Below are positions 61,301-63,116 of a DNA stretch of 64,000 bases, piece by piece (the first letter of the stretch is position 1; each line of letters starts with the position of its first letter). The DNA is taken from the NCBI GenBank assembly GCA_949752745.1, contig OX457026.1:39219394-39283393 (forward strand). Direction: 5' to 3'. Source of the stretch: Protula sp. h YS-2021 (Eukaryota > Annelida > Polychaeta > Sabellida > Serpulidae). The translations under genes and the position numbers were made by a program. The notes under the pieces are model-generated. The model saw only the letters and a list, made by a program, of their open reading frames with translations. It was not told the DNA's origin and made no database searches.

Positions 61301-63116
61301 CGTTAGTTCACCCATGACAAAAAATATCTGACTTCTTATTTGCTTCATAAATTCTTATTTTAAATAATACACTGTTACTGATAGATCTACGTTAATCCCT
61401 TAAACATTGCACTTTTTTTCTCTGTACATAAGAGTATGAAACGACATTTTGAGCTGAAGTTTGAAAGATTTTACTTCCTAGCTTGAGCGACTAGATTGCA
61501 ATGCATGAAGCAGGTCGCCGTCGCGTGTTGGCAAAAGTAATGTGCGCCGTGAGAGCGAGCCATATTGTGGAGGGACAAAGTCCACGCTAATCTATACCTC
61601 AGTCCTGGCCCGCACGCCGAAAGCCGTAACCACTCGCCTCTTGTCACTGCATTTACTTGTGGATACATACTTGAAACACTTTTTTTTGAGAGAGAGTATT
61701 GATTTCGGTGATCAAGAGAATAACATAGACTGCGTTCACGACTCTCCATTTGGATCGTTTCATTTGAGCTCGACATGCATTTATCTTGCCCTATGACCCA
61801 TATTAAGTTACGATTGTGGACTTTTCCTTGCATCTGCAATCCCTTCCATCCTCACCCCCTCCCCCCCCCCCCCCACTCCGAACCTCATGCAAAGTCCCAC
61901 ACCTGAAACGCGAGCGCAGGCGACCCATTGTTGCAATCGCAATTAGATAGCGATATGCTTATGACTCATCGCACGTCCCAAACCAACCGGCCACTCTGTC
62001 GCGTCTTAATTTCTGCTTTTAGTCAATACGTTATCAGCACATATATGATGCTGATTCATTTGTGATAATAAAAGTTTAGCTGCCGGCAATAACAATTGTT
62101 AATAGTTTATTTGTCACTTGCACTTTCAAATCCCCAGTCCCCATCCACTGCCCACAAAGTTCCTGTTTCCCCATCCTCAACCAATGCCTACAAAGTTCCA
62201 GTTTCCCCATCCTCAACCAATGCCTACAGAGCTCATGTTTCCCCATCCTCAACCACTGCCTACAAAGTTCCTGTTTCCCCAGCCTCAACCACTACCTACA
62301 AAGTTCCTGTTTCCCCATCCTCAACCACTGCCTACAAAGCTCATGTTTCCCCATCCTCAACCACTGCCTACAAAGTTCCTGTTTCCCCATCCTCAACCAC
62401 TACTCACAAAGCTCCGGTTTCCCCATCCTCAACCACTGCCTACAAAGTTCCTGTTTCCCCATCCTCAACCACTGCCTACAAAGTTCCAGTTTCCCCATCC
62501 TCAACCACTGCCTACAAAGCTCATGTTTCCCCATCCTCAACCACTGCCTACAAAGTTCCTGTTTCCCCAGCCTCAACCACTACCTACAAAGTTCCTGTTT
62601 CCCCATCCTCAACCACTGCCTACAAAGTTCCTGTTTCCCCATACTCAACCACTACTCACAAAGTTCCCGCTTCCCCATCATCAACCACTGCCTACAAAGT
62701 TCCCGCTTCCCCATCATCAACCACTGCCTACAAAGTTCCCGCTTCCCCATCATCAACCACTGCCTACAAAGTTCCCGCTTCCCCATCATCAACCACTGCC
62801 TATAAAGTCTCCCTGTTTCCTATCGATTTAGTGCTTGGCTTAGCACTTATTAGGCGTTCTAGTGTACCCCGTCACAAACAGCCCCCCCTCCCCCTCCCTT
62901 TGCCGGCCTCCACCACACCTGTTAAAATAACATTCATTTTTGAAGCCGACATTCCCCCATTGAACTGTGACCCCTCTTTGTGATAACTGCCTTACTGGTA
63001 CATGTATAGAAACGCTGCGTTCATTGGCCAAGGCCTCACAGGACCACTCAAGGTGGTCGATGGCCTTCAGCACCAAGACGAGTGAGCGATAATTGGCGAT
63101 TTCACCATCATGAAAC
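13339..63116 (-). CDS. szt2: SZT2-like KICSTOR scaffold gene, 3' three quarters, about 41 exons
   Basis: A single minus-strand multi-exon gene. Joining exons E3 to E41 gives about 2,515 codons in one frame ending at TGA 13,341-13,339. E1 and E2 are more tentative. SZT2 is the largest KICSTOR subunit; it acts at the lysosome surface, links GATOR1 to KICSTOR and dampens mTORC1 signalling during amino-acid or glucose shortage. Identification rests on remembered SZT2 features: size, and segments such as NMFVYKENGTGNVFYLRL (E17), LYAYNWASDAYS with ARSHLL and SQKLGLF (E28), LPDFWLVLKV (E13), EYICELGFTKVSVRP (E31) and the E5/E6 junction LPTCFSELKECFEDQG. No catalytic motif is evident, as expected for a scaffold. 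The start codon is not in the window; the missing N-terminal part is probably 800-900 residues. No database search was possible, so the name is strong inference, not proof. Confidence 0.8.
13999..15213 (-). repeat. 50-bp minisatellite spanning the E40 splice donor
   Basis: About 24 copies. Read on the minus strand, each unit carries CATGCCTCGACACTTTCCTC, then ATG|GTAAGTGTCTGC and CATGTC. The first 30 bases equal the end of E40 and the rest the start of its intron. A five-unit block of about 251 bp is itself duplicated (14,151 and 14,402). Confidence 0.95.
15173..15260 (-). CDS. szt2: SZT2 exon E40 (penultimate)
   Basis: Acceptor TTGCCAG, donor ATG|GTAAGT. Encodes EAHRLYLSADQLIQYLVIVN then HSCLDTFLM. 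The final ten codons and the donor are the template of a 50-bp array of about 24 copies. This copy is distinguished by CTTATG instead of CTCATG before the donor. Confidence 0.85.
16010..16560 (+). repeat. CRE-motif degenerate repeat, second block
   Basis: Three or four diverged units with CTACCAAGTTTGAAG, TGACGTCATA and CGTCAAATACAAT. Lies in the intron between E39 and E40, which otherwise (15,261-17,194) shows no coding signal. Confidence 0.6.
17195..17340 (-). CDS. szt2: SZT2 exon E39
   Basis: Acceptor T-rich...GCAACAG, donor TTCAG|GTAAAT. Encodes PSTFSEFEQLLGMVEKMPLS and LLPLQNMPIAWYSGLQKAL. The WYxGL pattern supports SZT2. Confidence 0.85.
17610..18245 (-). repeat. degenerate GACTAGGACAGAC minisatellite
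   Basis: Irregular copies of 12-26 bases with GACTAGGACAGACG and GCCTGGGACAGACG. Fills most of the intron after E38, starting about 50 bases from its donor. Confidence 0.75.
18292..18466 (-). CDS. szt2: SZT2 exon E38
   Basis: Acceptor CGATAG, donor CACAA|GTAAGC. Encodes ADIFKMVQITMAECRRDLLW and SGWVPANPAAVDEDRPQ. A degenerate GACTAGGACAGAC-type minisatellite starts about 50 bases into the next intron. Confidence 0.85.
18788..18986 (-). CDS. szt2: SZT2 exon E37
   Basis: Acceptor GTTACAG, donor CAAA|GTAATA. Encodes GSSGYEEVSVTECSAPSTPP, LIRKPHAIETLDYPPTHQTP and VYEQLLQRSHC. Phase 2 end gives Lys with E38. Confidence 0.8.
19279..19425 (-). CDS. szt2: SZT2 exon E36
   Basis: Acceptor TTTTCAG, donor ACGG|GTGAGC. 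Encodes HFDVEKTSLHLKYWVIMTNK and FPFHKKLEKKLGTVKSAMAM. Clean phase with both neighbours. Confidence 0.85.
19536..20580 (-). repeat. 44-bp minisatellite spanning the E35 splice donor
   Basis: About 24 copies. On the minus strand each has GTTGTCACGCACGACCCTCC, then CACGG|GTAAGTC or CACGG|GTGAGTC and ACAGTAGGCCTC. The exon end and donor are inside the unit. Nearly every copy keeps a usable-looking donor. Confidence 0.95.
20546..20663 (-). CDS. szt2: SZT2 exon E35
   Basis: Acceptor TGTAAAG, donor ACGG|GTAAGT. Encodes EKEIALVTHYDCDVQVEPGG then YRVGLVVTHDPPT. The last 27 or so bases (VVTHDPPT) and the donor recur about 24 times in a 44-bp array directly downstream, so the donor actually used cannot be told from sequence alone; the first gives the right phase. 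Confidence 0.8.
21085..21218 (-). CDS. szt2: SZT2 exon E34
   Basis: Acceptor TGGCTAG, donor ACG|GTAAGT. Encodes GALKVEQTSTAGLQLFQYIT and LEMSALPDDELQVDT. Phase 0 end. Confidence 0.85.
21485..21735 (-). CDS. szt2: SZT2 exon E33
   Basis: Acceptor GATGCCAG, donor CAAG|GTGCGT. Encodes VAVCMAWCYFQLAVYFTDEC, LTHVHSFTHDYHLRVLQAYT and FVKHFTHIPHFAINFVLQ. His-rich and well conserved in appearance. A TAA in frame just upstream limits the acceptor to this site or two bases on. Confidence 0.85.
21963..22173 (-). CDS. szt2: SZT2 exon E32 (3' junction off by one)
   Basis: Acceptor TTCTAG. After a Glu/Arg-rich start, encodes KVAYLQKTLAAGIMLIELAF and HFCVHVYALDCTTIPRL. The 3' end reads CCCCAGG|GTGAGG, leaving phase 0, while E33 needs phase 2. 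If the GGG run were GG, CAG|GTGAGG would fit exactly and give INPRVAVCMAW. Confidence 0.8.
22210..23895. other. intron between E31 and E32, mostly unique AT-rich DNA
   Basis: No coding segment supported. Contains a poly-C tract at 23,213-23,231 and several diverged short repeats (ATCTCGAAAT at 22,430-22,500, CAGATCCGC at 23,580-23,690). Confidence 0.5.
23975..24215 (-). repeat. 51-bp GC-rich minisatellite after the E31 donor
   Basis: About five copies with GTAGAGCGCGCGTGCAGTAC, GGGGGAGTAGCGCGG and TGCGCGTGCTG. Starts within about ten bases of the E31 donor but does not clearly include it. Confidence 0.85.
24227..24432 (-). CDS. szt2: SZT2 exon E31 (diagnostic)
   Basis: Acceptor GTTCCAG, donor AAG|GTGAGG. 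Ser/Arg-rich start then EPWHVELRDDFLREYSEYIC and ELGFTKVSVRPSAAAARR. The Y..Y...LGF..V.VRP pattern matches SZT2 as remembered. A 51-bp GC-rich array starts within about ten bases of the donor. Confidence 0.85.
24771..24994 (-). CDS. szt2: SZT2 exon E30
   Basis: Acceptor CTTTCAG, donor TCT|GTAAGT. Encodes KLSQLADVYFTWEQRGLAHH, DLLKTSSRLVHSVGSPLLF and a basic tail. An internal GTACTA at 24,820 was rejected because only the GTAAGT donor gives phase 0 for E31. Confidence 0.85.
25390..27200 (+). repeat. 167-bp tandem array, split by an insertion
   Basis: About eight diverged units with CATTCAAATGCATTTCT, TTTTTCAAATTTTGAAATA, CACAGGTCGGGACCTG and TTCCTAGGCCGTAATTTTTA. Units are absent from 25,873 to 26,380, where another element is inserted. 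Confidence 0.8.
25873..26380. mobile_element. short inverted-repeat element (TATCCCCC termini)
   Basis: Begins TATCCCCCGAGGGGGATA and ends CCGTTCCACGGGGGATAA after a run of GGACAGACAGAC. Inserted within the 167-bp array. Contains duplicated TGTGGCCTGTAG and TGATCACTGCAC segments but no protein. Shares its terminus with elements ending at 11,721 and 40,424. Confidence 0.65.
28196..28430 (+). repeat. (GGGA)n / (GA)n purine tract
   Basis: Compound microsatellite beginning about 15 bases after the E29 donor. On the transcribed strand it gives a long polypyrimidine tract next to a 5' splice site. Confidence 0.95.
28446..28731 (-). CDS. szt2: SZT2 exon E29
   Basis: Donor CAGA|GTAAGC. Two acceptors are possible, both phase 0: AAGTGCAG before TGT (28,731) or TCGTGCAG before TCG (28,713). 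Encodes FVQSVGDIDHLVKC, an Ala/Arg-rich region and DGLYRDTKPSKPLQHD. A (GAGG)n/(GA)n tract starts about 15 bases after the donor. Confidence 0.75.
28800..29570. other. intron between E28 and E29, no feature
   Basis: AT-rich sequence with no supported gene or clear repeat family, apart from isolated CGATCCCACTTCTC and AGATATTTTG phrases related to the CRE-motif repeats. Confidence 0.5.
29699..29878 (-). CDS. szt2: SZT2 exon E28 (diagnostic)
   Basis: Sixty codons, phase 0 at both ends. Acceptor GATTGGCAG, donor CAG|GTATGG. Encodes MTLYAYNWASDAYSTVEKQL, AVSWHNARSHLLTCMVSQKL and GLFQHNVFSGPDEEGGLQ. The order YNW - WxNARSHLL - SQKxGLF agrees with my memory of SZT2. Confidence 0.9.
30550..30845 (-). 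repeat. 18-bp minisatellite with GTGAAT donor-like motifs
   Basis: About 16 copies of CTACTGGCTGTCATTCAC. On the minus strand every unit has CCAGTAGGTGAATG. Lies in the E27 intron, 300 bases past the donor array. Confidence 0.9.
30930..31140 (-). repeat. 19-20 bp minisatellite spanning the E27 splice donor
   Basis: About ten units. On the minus strand, GCAACACGCAG|GTGAGTGA recurs and the true donor AAGCAG|GTTAGTGAGCAAC is the first member. The repeats carry a better consensus (GTGAGT) than the true donor. Confidence 0.85.
31138..31274 (-). CDS. szt2: SZT2 exon E27
   Basis: Acceptor ATTTCAG, donor CAG|GTTAGT. Encodes a Glu/Lys-rich helix then SVPRQRLLVISVSGKQ, which continues into MTLYAYNW of E28. 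The donor is followed at once by a 19-20 bp array of CAG|GTGAGT-like repeats. Confidence 0.85.
31755..33120 (-). pseudogene. decayed LINE (non-LTR retrotransposon) pol fragment
   Basis: Minus-strand pieces in order: QFRTISLLSVECKIF (reverse transcriptase block near 32,960), VFMDDLTVSTA (the catalytic FMDD box near 32,490), RWVLDDLNRVMTWARM, then EKPIKYLGK, and finally WPLLIYDIPTSKVEKMEAKK with ISSYLRRWLGVP and ESRLRHRDLVG. The order and motifs match a reverse transcriptase and its C-terminal region. Several frameshifts and a poly-G insertion near 32,438 show it is dead. Sits in the E26-E27 intron. Family not assigned. Confidence 0.8.
33110..34500 (+). repeat. CRE-motif degenerate repeat, third block
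   Basis: Begins with three 60-bp copies of AAATTTGCCAGAATCTTTCG, then diverged units with GAGATATTTTGCACACAAGA and ACGTAATGACGTCATACGC. Confidence 0.65.
34646..34817 (-). CDS. szt2: SZT2 exon E26
   Basis: Acceptor TGCCACAG, donor AAAAG|GTCAGT. Encodes ASYPGRPGRYIVVCRNMEQW then a basic linker. Phase 0 start and phase 1 end fit E25 and E27. Confidence 0.8.
35200..37320 (-). repeat. 50-bp minisatellite spanning the E25 splice donor
   Basis: About 42 copies, the largest array. On the minus strand each has CATGCAGGCCATCCCCAGCG, CTCCT|GTACGTATG and TGTATGTGCTCTACC. The E25 end and donor are one member. Because stops are rare in the unit, all three minus frames stay open over long stretches (up to 478 codons), but this is not evidence of a gene. 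Confidence 0.97.
37301..37497 (-). CDS. szt2: SZT2 exon E25
   Basis: Acceptor ATTGCAG, donor CCT|GTACGT. Encodes QKCSVALTNLFSLHYSLEEL then DAVYEPYNMQAIPSAP. Its last 26 or so bases and the donor form part of a 50-bp unit repeated about 42 times in the intron down to 35,200. Confidence 0.85.
38190..38409. mobile_element. MITE copy 1
   Basis: About 220 bp with termini GGGCGATTTCACAGCTTAAG and, inverted, GGGCCGATTTCACAACTTAA. Internal GTCTAGACC-type sub-repeats. Near-identical copy at 53,022-53,240. No protein. Confidence 0.85.
38465..38621 (-). CDS. szt2: SZT2 exon E24
   Basis: Acceptor CGTTGTAG, donor CTGG|GTGAGT. Glu/Arg-rich coiled start, then CQYELGERGMLHRVYSRSVF and TWFQFCNSL. Confidence 0.85.
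38929..39080 (-). CDS. szt2: SZT2 exon E23
   Basis: Acceptor CTTTCAG, donor AAAG|GTGCGG (weaker donor). Encodes ALNKAKSAFSFQSIVSDFF followed by a Ser/Pro-rich stretch. Phase 0 end. Confidence 0.75.
39174..40424. mobile_element. inverted-repeat element carrying a 178-bp satellite-like array
   Basis: Starts ATATCCCCCGTGAAAC and ends GTTTCACGGGGGATAA. Inside are about six copies of a 178-bp unit (CATGTGCACATATGTC, TTTGCTTCGATCAAACT, GATATAGAAGTGGTGTCC), nearly identical to each other, then (GGAC)n. Located in the E22-E23 intron. Confidence 0.8.
40321..40385 (+). repeat. (GGAC)n microsatellite
   Basis: About 16 units near the right end of the preceding element; shorter GGAC/GACC runs occupy the same position in related elements. 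Confidence 0.95.
40686..40895 (-). CDS. szt2: SZT2 exon E22
   Basis: Acceptor CTTTTAG, donor GCAG|GTATTC. Encodes GPLVKFNIWERGDVGISQL and AVQHALCDVITEYRLLTAPL. Phase 1 at both ends. Confidence 0.85.
41240..41985 (-). repeat. 94-bp minisatellite spanning the E21 splice donor
   Basis: Eight copies including the exon. On the minus strand each has GCCCACGAGCATCTGTACGA, AGGCCTGGTGGACACACAGA and CCCGCACAAG|GTAAGTGAGG. Roughly 70 exon bases are included, so each copy resembles a truncated exon without an acceptor. One copy near 41,770 has lost its donor. Confidence 0.95.
41965..42132 (-). CDS. szt2: SZT2 exon E21
   Basis: Acceptor GGACAG, donor CAAG|GTAAGT. Encodes LACIHLLFVDGRGRPLRLLG, then HEHLYEGLVDTQTCRLDE. 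About 70 bases of the exon end plus the donor are repeated seven more times downstream with a period near 94 bp. Confidence 0.85.
42440..43480 (-). repeat. 23-bp minisatellite after the E20 donor
   Basis: About 45 copies of CAGTGTGCTCGCTCCTCACA-like units starting about 20 bases from the donor. Degenerates toward the far end (42,440-42,700). Donor not included in the unit. Confidence 0.95.
43485..43719 (-). CDS. szt2: SZT2 exon E20
   Basis: Acceptor TTATCCAG, donor AGTG|GTAAAG. Encodes FIQRAGTQPSATVYMTIPSS, YALGYYLRQNLLEFLFKPNF and DSDVFLYNRPQQSS. A 23-bp minisatellite begins about 20 bases inside the following intron. Confidence 0.9.
44049..44173 (-). CDS. szt2: SZT2 exon E19
   Basis: Acceptor GTCTGTAG, donor CAG|GTAATC. 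Encodes ISKDLVQALQKKLDDAVLDL and DILTRNRMCKLMPEDVQ, a long helix. Phase 0 end. Confidence 0.85.
44325..44760 (-). repeat. 49-bp minisatellite spanning the E18 splice donor
   Basis: Eight copies including the exon end. On the minus strand: CGTCAGCCTAGCGGCCTATG, GCGTCACCAGTGTAG|GTAGGT. Copies keep GTAGGT or GTGGGT-like donors, the true one being GTAAGT. Confidence 0.95.
44713..44931 (-). CDS. szt2: SZT2 exon E18
   Basis: Acceptor GATTTCAG, donor GTGG|GTAAGT. Polar, Asp-rich start, then SVSLVAYGITSV at the 3' end. The last 40 or so exon bases and the donor are the founder-like end of a 49-bp tandem array running to about 44,345. Confidence 0.8.
45437..45633 (-). CDS. szt2: SZT2 exon E17 (most diagnostic)
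   Basis: Acceptor GCTTTCAG, donor ACGT|GTATGT. Encodes SLKMVLQNISVINRTNMFVY then KENGTGNVFYLRLLEG. The pattern VxNRxNMFVYxE...VFYLRL is, as I recall, a hallmark of SZT2. Choosing the second of two overlapping GTs gives phase 1, which E18 requires. Confidence 0.9.
45947..46094 (-). CDS. szt2: SZT2 exon E16
   Basis: Acceptor TCTGTAG, donor CAT|GTGAGA. Encodes NYLEASRHFRAGYFSCSEVW and AMHFPLHPRLKSHRHDI. The block leads directly into the conserved E17 motif. Confidence 0.85.
46435..46561 (-). CDS. szt2: SZT2 exon E15
   Basis: Acceptor CCCCACAG, donor CAG|GTGACG. Encodes MLLLEDLHKTRMCNNLLVPE, continuing the helix of E14, then a polar linker. Phase 1 end makes Asp with E16. Confidence 0.85.
46825..46918 (-). 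CDS. szt2: SZT2 exon E14
   Basis: Acceptor GTTACAG, donor CAG|GTGAGC. Encodes EHKALFERVIEHIKQVCHQV, an amphipathic helix. Ends in phase 0. Confidence 0.8.
47329..47473 (-). CDS. szt2: SZT2 exon E13
   Basis: Acceptor TTTGCAG, donor AG|GTGTGT. Encodes acidic GYDGDSSDTEDG then LRPMLPDFWLVLKVDTDSV and HVYFHA. The Trp-containing beta-strand-like segment resembles a conserved SZT2 block. Confidence 0.85.
47897..48015 (-). CDS. szt2: SZT2 exon E12
   Basis: Acceptor GTTGTAAG, donor GAAG|GTGGGT. Ser/Arg-rich: HSGRATPSRSRHQSGKSG and MTPISSVFDVSSRSSYGEE. The acceptor is chosen because it restores phase with E11; an internal CCAG at 47,987 would not. Confidence 0.7.
48262..48480 (-). repeat. degenerate repeat around the E11 splice donor
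   Basis: Two or three diverged copies of CGCCCGGCCGTGCGCAG|GTA. The copy near 48,324 retains CCCAG|GTAGCACGCC. Poly-C tracts separate the copies. Confidence 0.65.
48476..48616 (-). CDS. szt2: SZT2 exon E11
   Basis: Acceptor GTTGCAG, donor CAG|GTAGCA (phase 2). Encodes PLVLPADVSDSGSHSHHDVP and SSASFEKYKAEVEQRPAV. The donor and about 20 exon bases recur in degenerate form further into the intron (48,262-48,475). Confidence 0.75.
48766..49390 (-). CDS. szt2: SZT2 exon E10 (large, low-complexity)
   Basis: The longest exon, 625 bp, one continuous frame. Opens GRKEGPGHTVESKETQTEDY, then long Ser/Thr/Glu/Ala-rich sequence with repeated SETRS/SESRS-like phrases, ending with VFEQGILLPGSKMDAFSKSV and a Lys/Glu-rich coiled-coil-like tail LRDKLKAEKLMEQRKEES. 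Acceptor TTTCCAG, donor AG|GTACTG. Likely a flexible linker. Confidence 0.8.
49480..49720 (+). repeat. degenerate CTCATGAGATTCTCAGG minisatellite
   Basis: Irregular copies of about 20-25 bases in the E9-E10 intron. It does not reach either splice site. Confidence 0.7.
49879..50115 (-). CDS. szt2: SZT2 exon E9
   Basis: Acceptor CTTTTAG, donor AAG|GTATTC, phase 1 at both ends. Hydrophilic, probably disordered: VSKASRLASIPGSPDKTLV and ELSARRNLTAIFSEG. Part of a variable region spanning E9-E12. Confidence 0.75.
50467..50671 (-). CDS. szt2: SZT2 exon E8 (ends at a GC donor)
   Basis: Acceptor T-rich...GTAG, phase 0. Encodes RFERLNLPKYHLNKEGSYYY, then LCLDKTYIASFAPPHVL and a Pro-rich end. The exon appears to end CACCCAG|GCATGT. 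This GC donor gives phase 1, which E9 needs; the nearest GT (8 bases on the other side of GCAT) would shift the frame into a stop. Confidence 0.75.
50826..51052 (-). mobile_element. tRNA-derived SINE
   Basis: The minus strand starts with a tRNA-like head: A box TATAGCTCAGTTGATAGAGC (51,024-51,043) and B box GGTTCGAATCC (50,978-50,988), spaced as in tRNA. The acceptor ends do not pair and the anticodon arm is abnormal, so it is not a working tRNA. A body with AACTGAAATACCCC follows, then AGCGCTGTGATCGCTGAAAG, GGACTTAAAACACC and an (AAAC)n tail. Such a tail is typical of invertebrate SINEs. Lies in the E7-E8 intron. Confidence 0.85.
51230..53000 (+). repeat. CRE-motif repeats with a nested three-unit array
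   Basis: Diverged units with CGAGATATTTTGC, CACCAAGTT and TGACGTCATACGCC. At 51,720-52,190 three near-identical units of about 155 bp carry GATATCTCGAGAACGCAGAG and TTTTGGCCATTTTGGCC, preceded by TCTGTCTGTCCGTCTG. Confidence 0.7.
53022..53240. mobile_element. MITE copy 2
   Basis: Same element as 38,190-38,409, same orientation, starting GGCCGATTTCACAACTTAAG. Differences between the copies are few, suggesting fairly recent movement. Its right flank carries a short hairpin TGTCTCCCATTGGTGGCGGA with GACATA. Confidence 0.85.
53387..53645 (-). CDS. szt2: SZT2 exon E7
   Basis: Acceptor GTCCAG, donor GAG|GTATTA. Encodes SLPEQYQQAVAECRSDVEWL, then a helical stretch rich in His and Ala, then HKLQFVYGTQHSYLHFIE. 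GC-rich, with open shadow frames on both strands; the chosen frame is fixed by phase on both sides. Confidence 0.85.
53881..54115 (-). CDS. szt2: SZT2 exon E6
   Basis: Acceptor ACCACAG, donor GG|GTGAGT. Encodes ELKECFEDQGLEIDLSDI and QVTLDLICLTLPPETDL, then a Ser/Thr-rich tail. The join NLPTCFSELKECFE is a recognisable SZT2-family feature. Phase 2 end. Confidence 0.85.
54404..54604 (-). CDS. szt2: SZT2 exon E5
   Basis: Acceptor TTGCAG, donor A|GTAAGT. Starts DGPDPLLDISC, has a Ser-rich acidic linker, then SPLFVHPMVTVRHKG and SIPARNLPTC. The last part resembles a conserved SZT2 block as I remember it. Phase 1 end joins E6 to give Ser. Confidence 0.85.
54759..54843 (-). CDS. szt2: SZT2 exon E4
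   Basis: Short acidic exon (85 bp): EVLGDETGETGNVDVSYDAE followed by FSPRDHVL. Acceptor GGAACAG, donor G|GTAGGT, phase 1 end completed by E5 to Asp. Confidence 0.8.
55284..55494 (-). CDS. szt2: SZT2 exon E3
   Basis: Acceptor CCTTCCAG then one base plus 70 codons, ending at donor CAG|GTATGT. Encodes GKFLGTKREAVRFPLRLLGG, then a cysteine-containing stretch and RPEFLIYQPPEAQQSQ. It ends in phase 0, in register with E4. First exon of the fully phase-consistent chain. Confidence 0.8.
55625..55955 (+). repeat. two short tandem arrays
   Basis: About three copies of a 45-bp unit (TCCGTATGCATTTCTGA), then about nine copies of a 15-18 bp unit (AAGACGTTTCGGCCCA). In the intron upstream of E3. Confidence 0.8.
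56301..56500. other. assembly gap, 200 N
   Basis: A run of exactly 200 unknown bases between E2 and E3. A small exon could be hidden here. Confidence 1.
57640..58310. repeat. AT-rich segment related to the core of the fold-back element
   Basis: Dense TCTCAAAAATTAATTTTTG, CTTGATATC-like and TCAAGAATTAATTTT phrases resemble 1,050-1,380. No inverted GTCAACTGGGCGAC arms were seen, so this may be a core without ends. The stretch 56,501-57,640 has no supported gene. Confidence 0.5.
58630..58815 (+). repeat. (TTTG)n / poly-T low-complexity tract
   Basis: Mostly T with G. It yields artefactual Phe-rich open frames. Flanks 58,310-59,540 show no gene. Confidence 0.95.
59547..59692 (-). CDS. szt2: SZT2 candidate exon E2
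   Basis: An open minus-strand segment with RRRERRDPLELLLTTKAL and APEPYWVERLMS. The ATAG acceptor gives phase 0, matching the E1 donor. The 3' boundary is uncertain: a phase-2 end, required by E3, is possible at TC|GTCTTA (59,547) or AT|GTCGTC (59,550), both weak donors. A stop follows at once in this frame. Surrounding DNA is AT-rich intron with no other open protein-like segment. Confidence 0.45.
61173..61376. mobile_element. palindromic MITE
   Basis: Arms of about 95 bp are inverted copies from AACAGTGTATTATTTAAAAT to its complement. The centre, 61,255-61,292, is a perfect 38-bp palindrome (GACTACGGTAGTCTATTCC and its complement). No protein. In the E1-E2 intron; 59,700-61,170 otherwise shows no feature I can support. 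Confidence 0.85.
62120..62812 (+). repeat. 36-bp minisatellite, open in frame
   Basis: About 19 copies of CTCAACCACTGCCTACAAAG plus TTCCTGTTTCCCCATC. The unit length is a multiple of three, so a plus-strand frame of 295 codons stays open (AYKVPVSPSSTT repeats). It lies about 180 bases past the E1 donor. No start context, splice sites or flanking domain support a gene. Confidence 0.9.
62996..63116 (-). CDS. szt2: SZT2 candidate exon E1 (5'-most in window)
   Basis: An open segment of 40 codons plus one base, with FHDGEIANYRSL and AIDHLEWSCEAL, which looks protein-like rather than random. A pyrimidine-rich tract leads to an AG acceptor before G-TTT-CAT, and CCA is followed by a GTAAGG donor (phase 0). 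It lies in the correct place and strand to be an upstream SZT2 exon, but assignment to this gene is inferred from position and phase only. Confidence 0.5.

Noticed and set aside
62096..62983. 295-codon plus-strand open frame as a mucin-like gene
   Set aside because: Fully explained by a 36-bp minisatellite; no supporting exon structure seen. Kept only as a low-interest finding.
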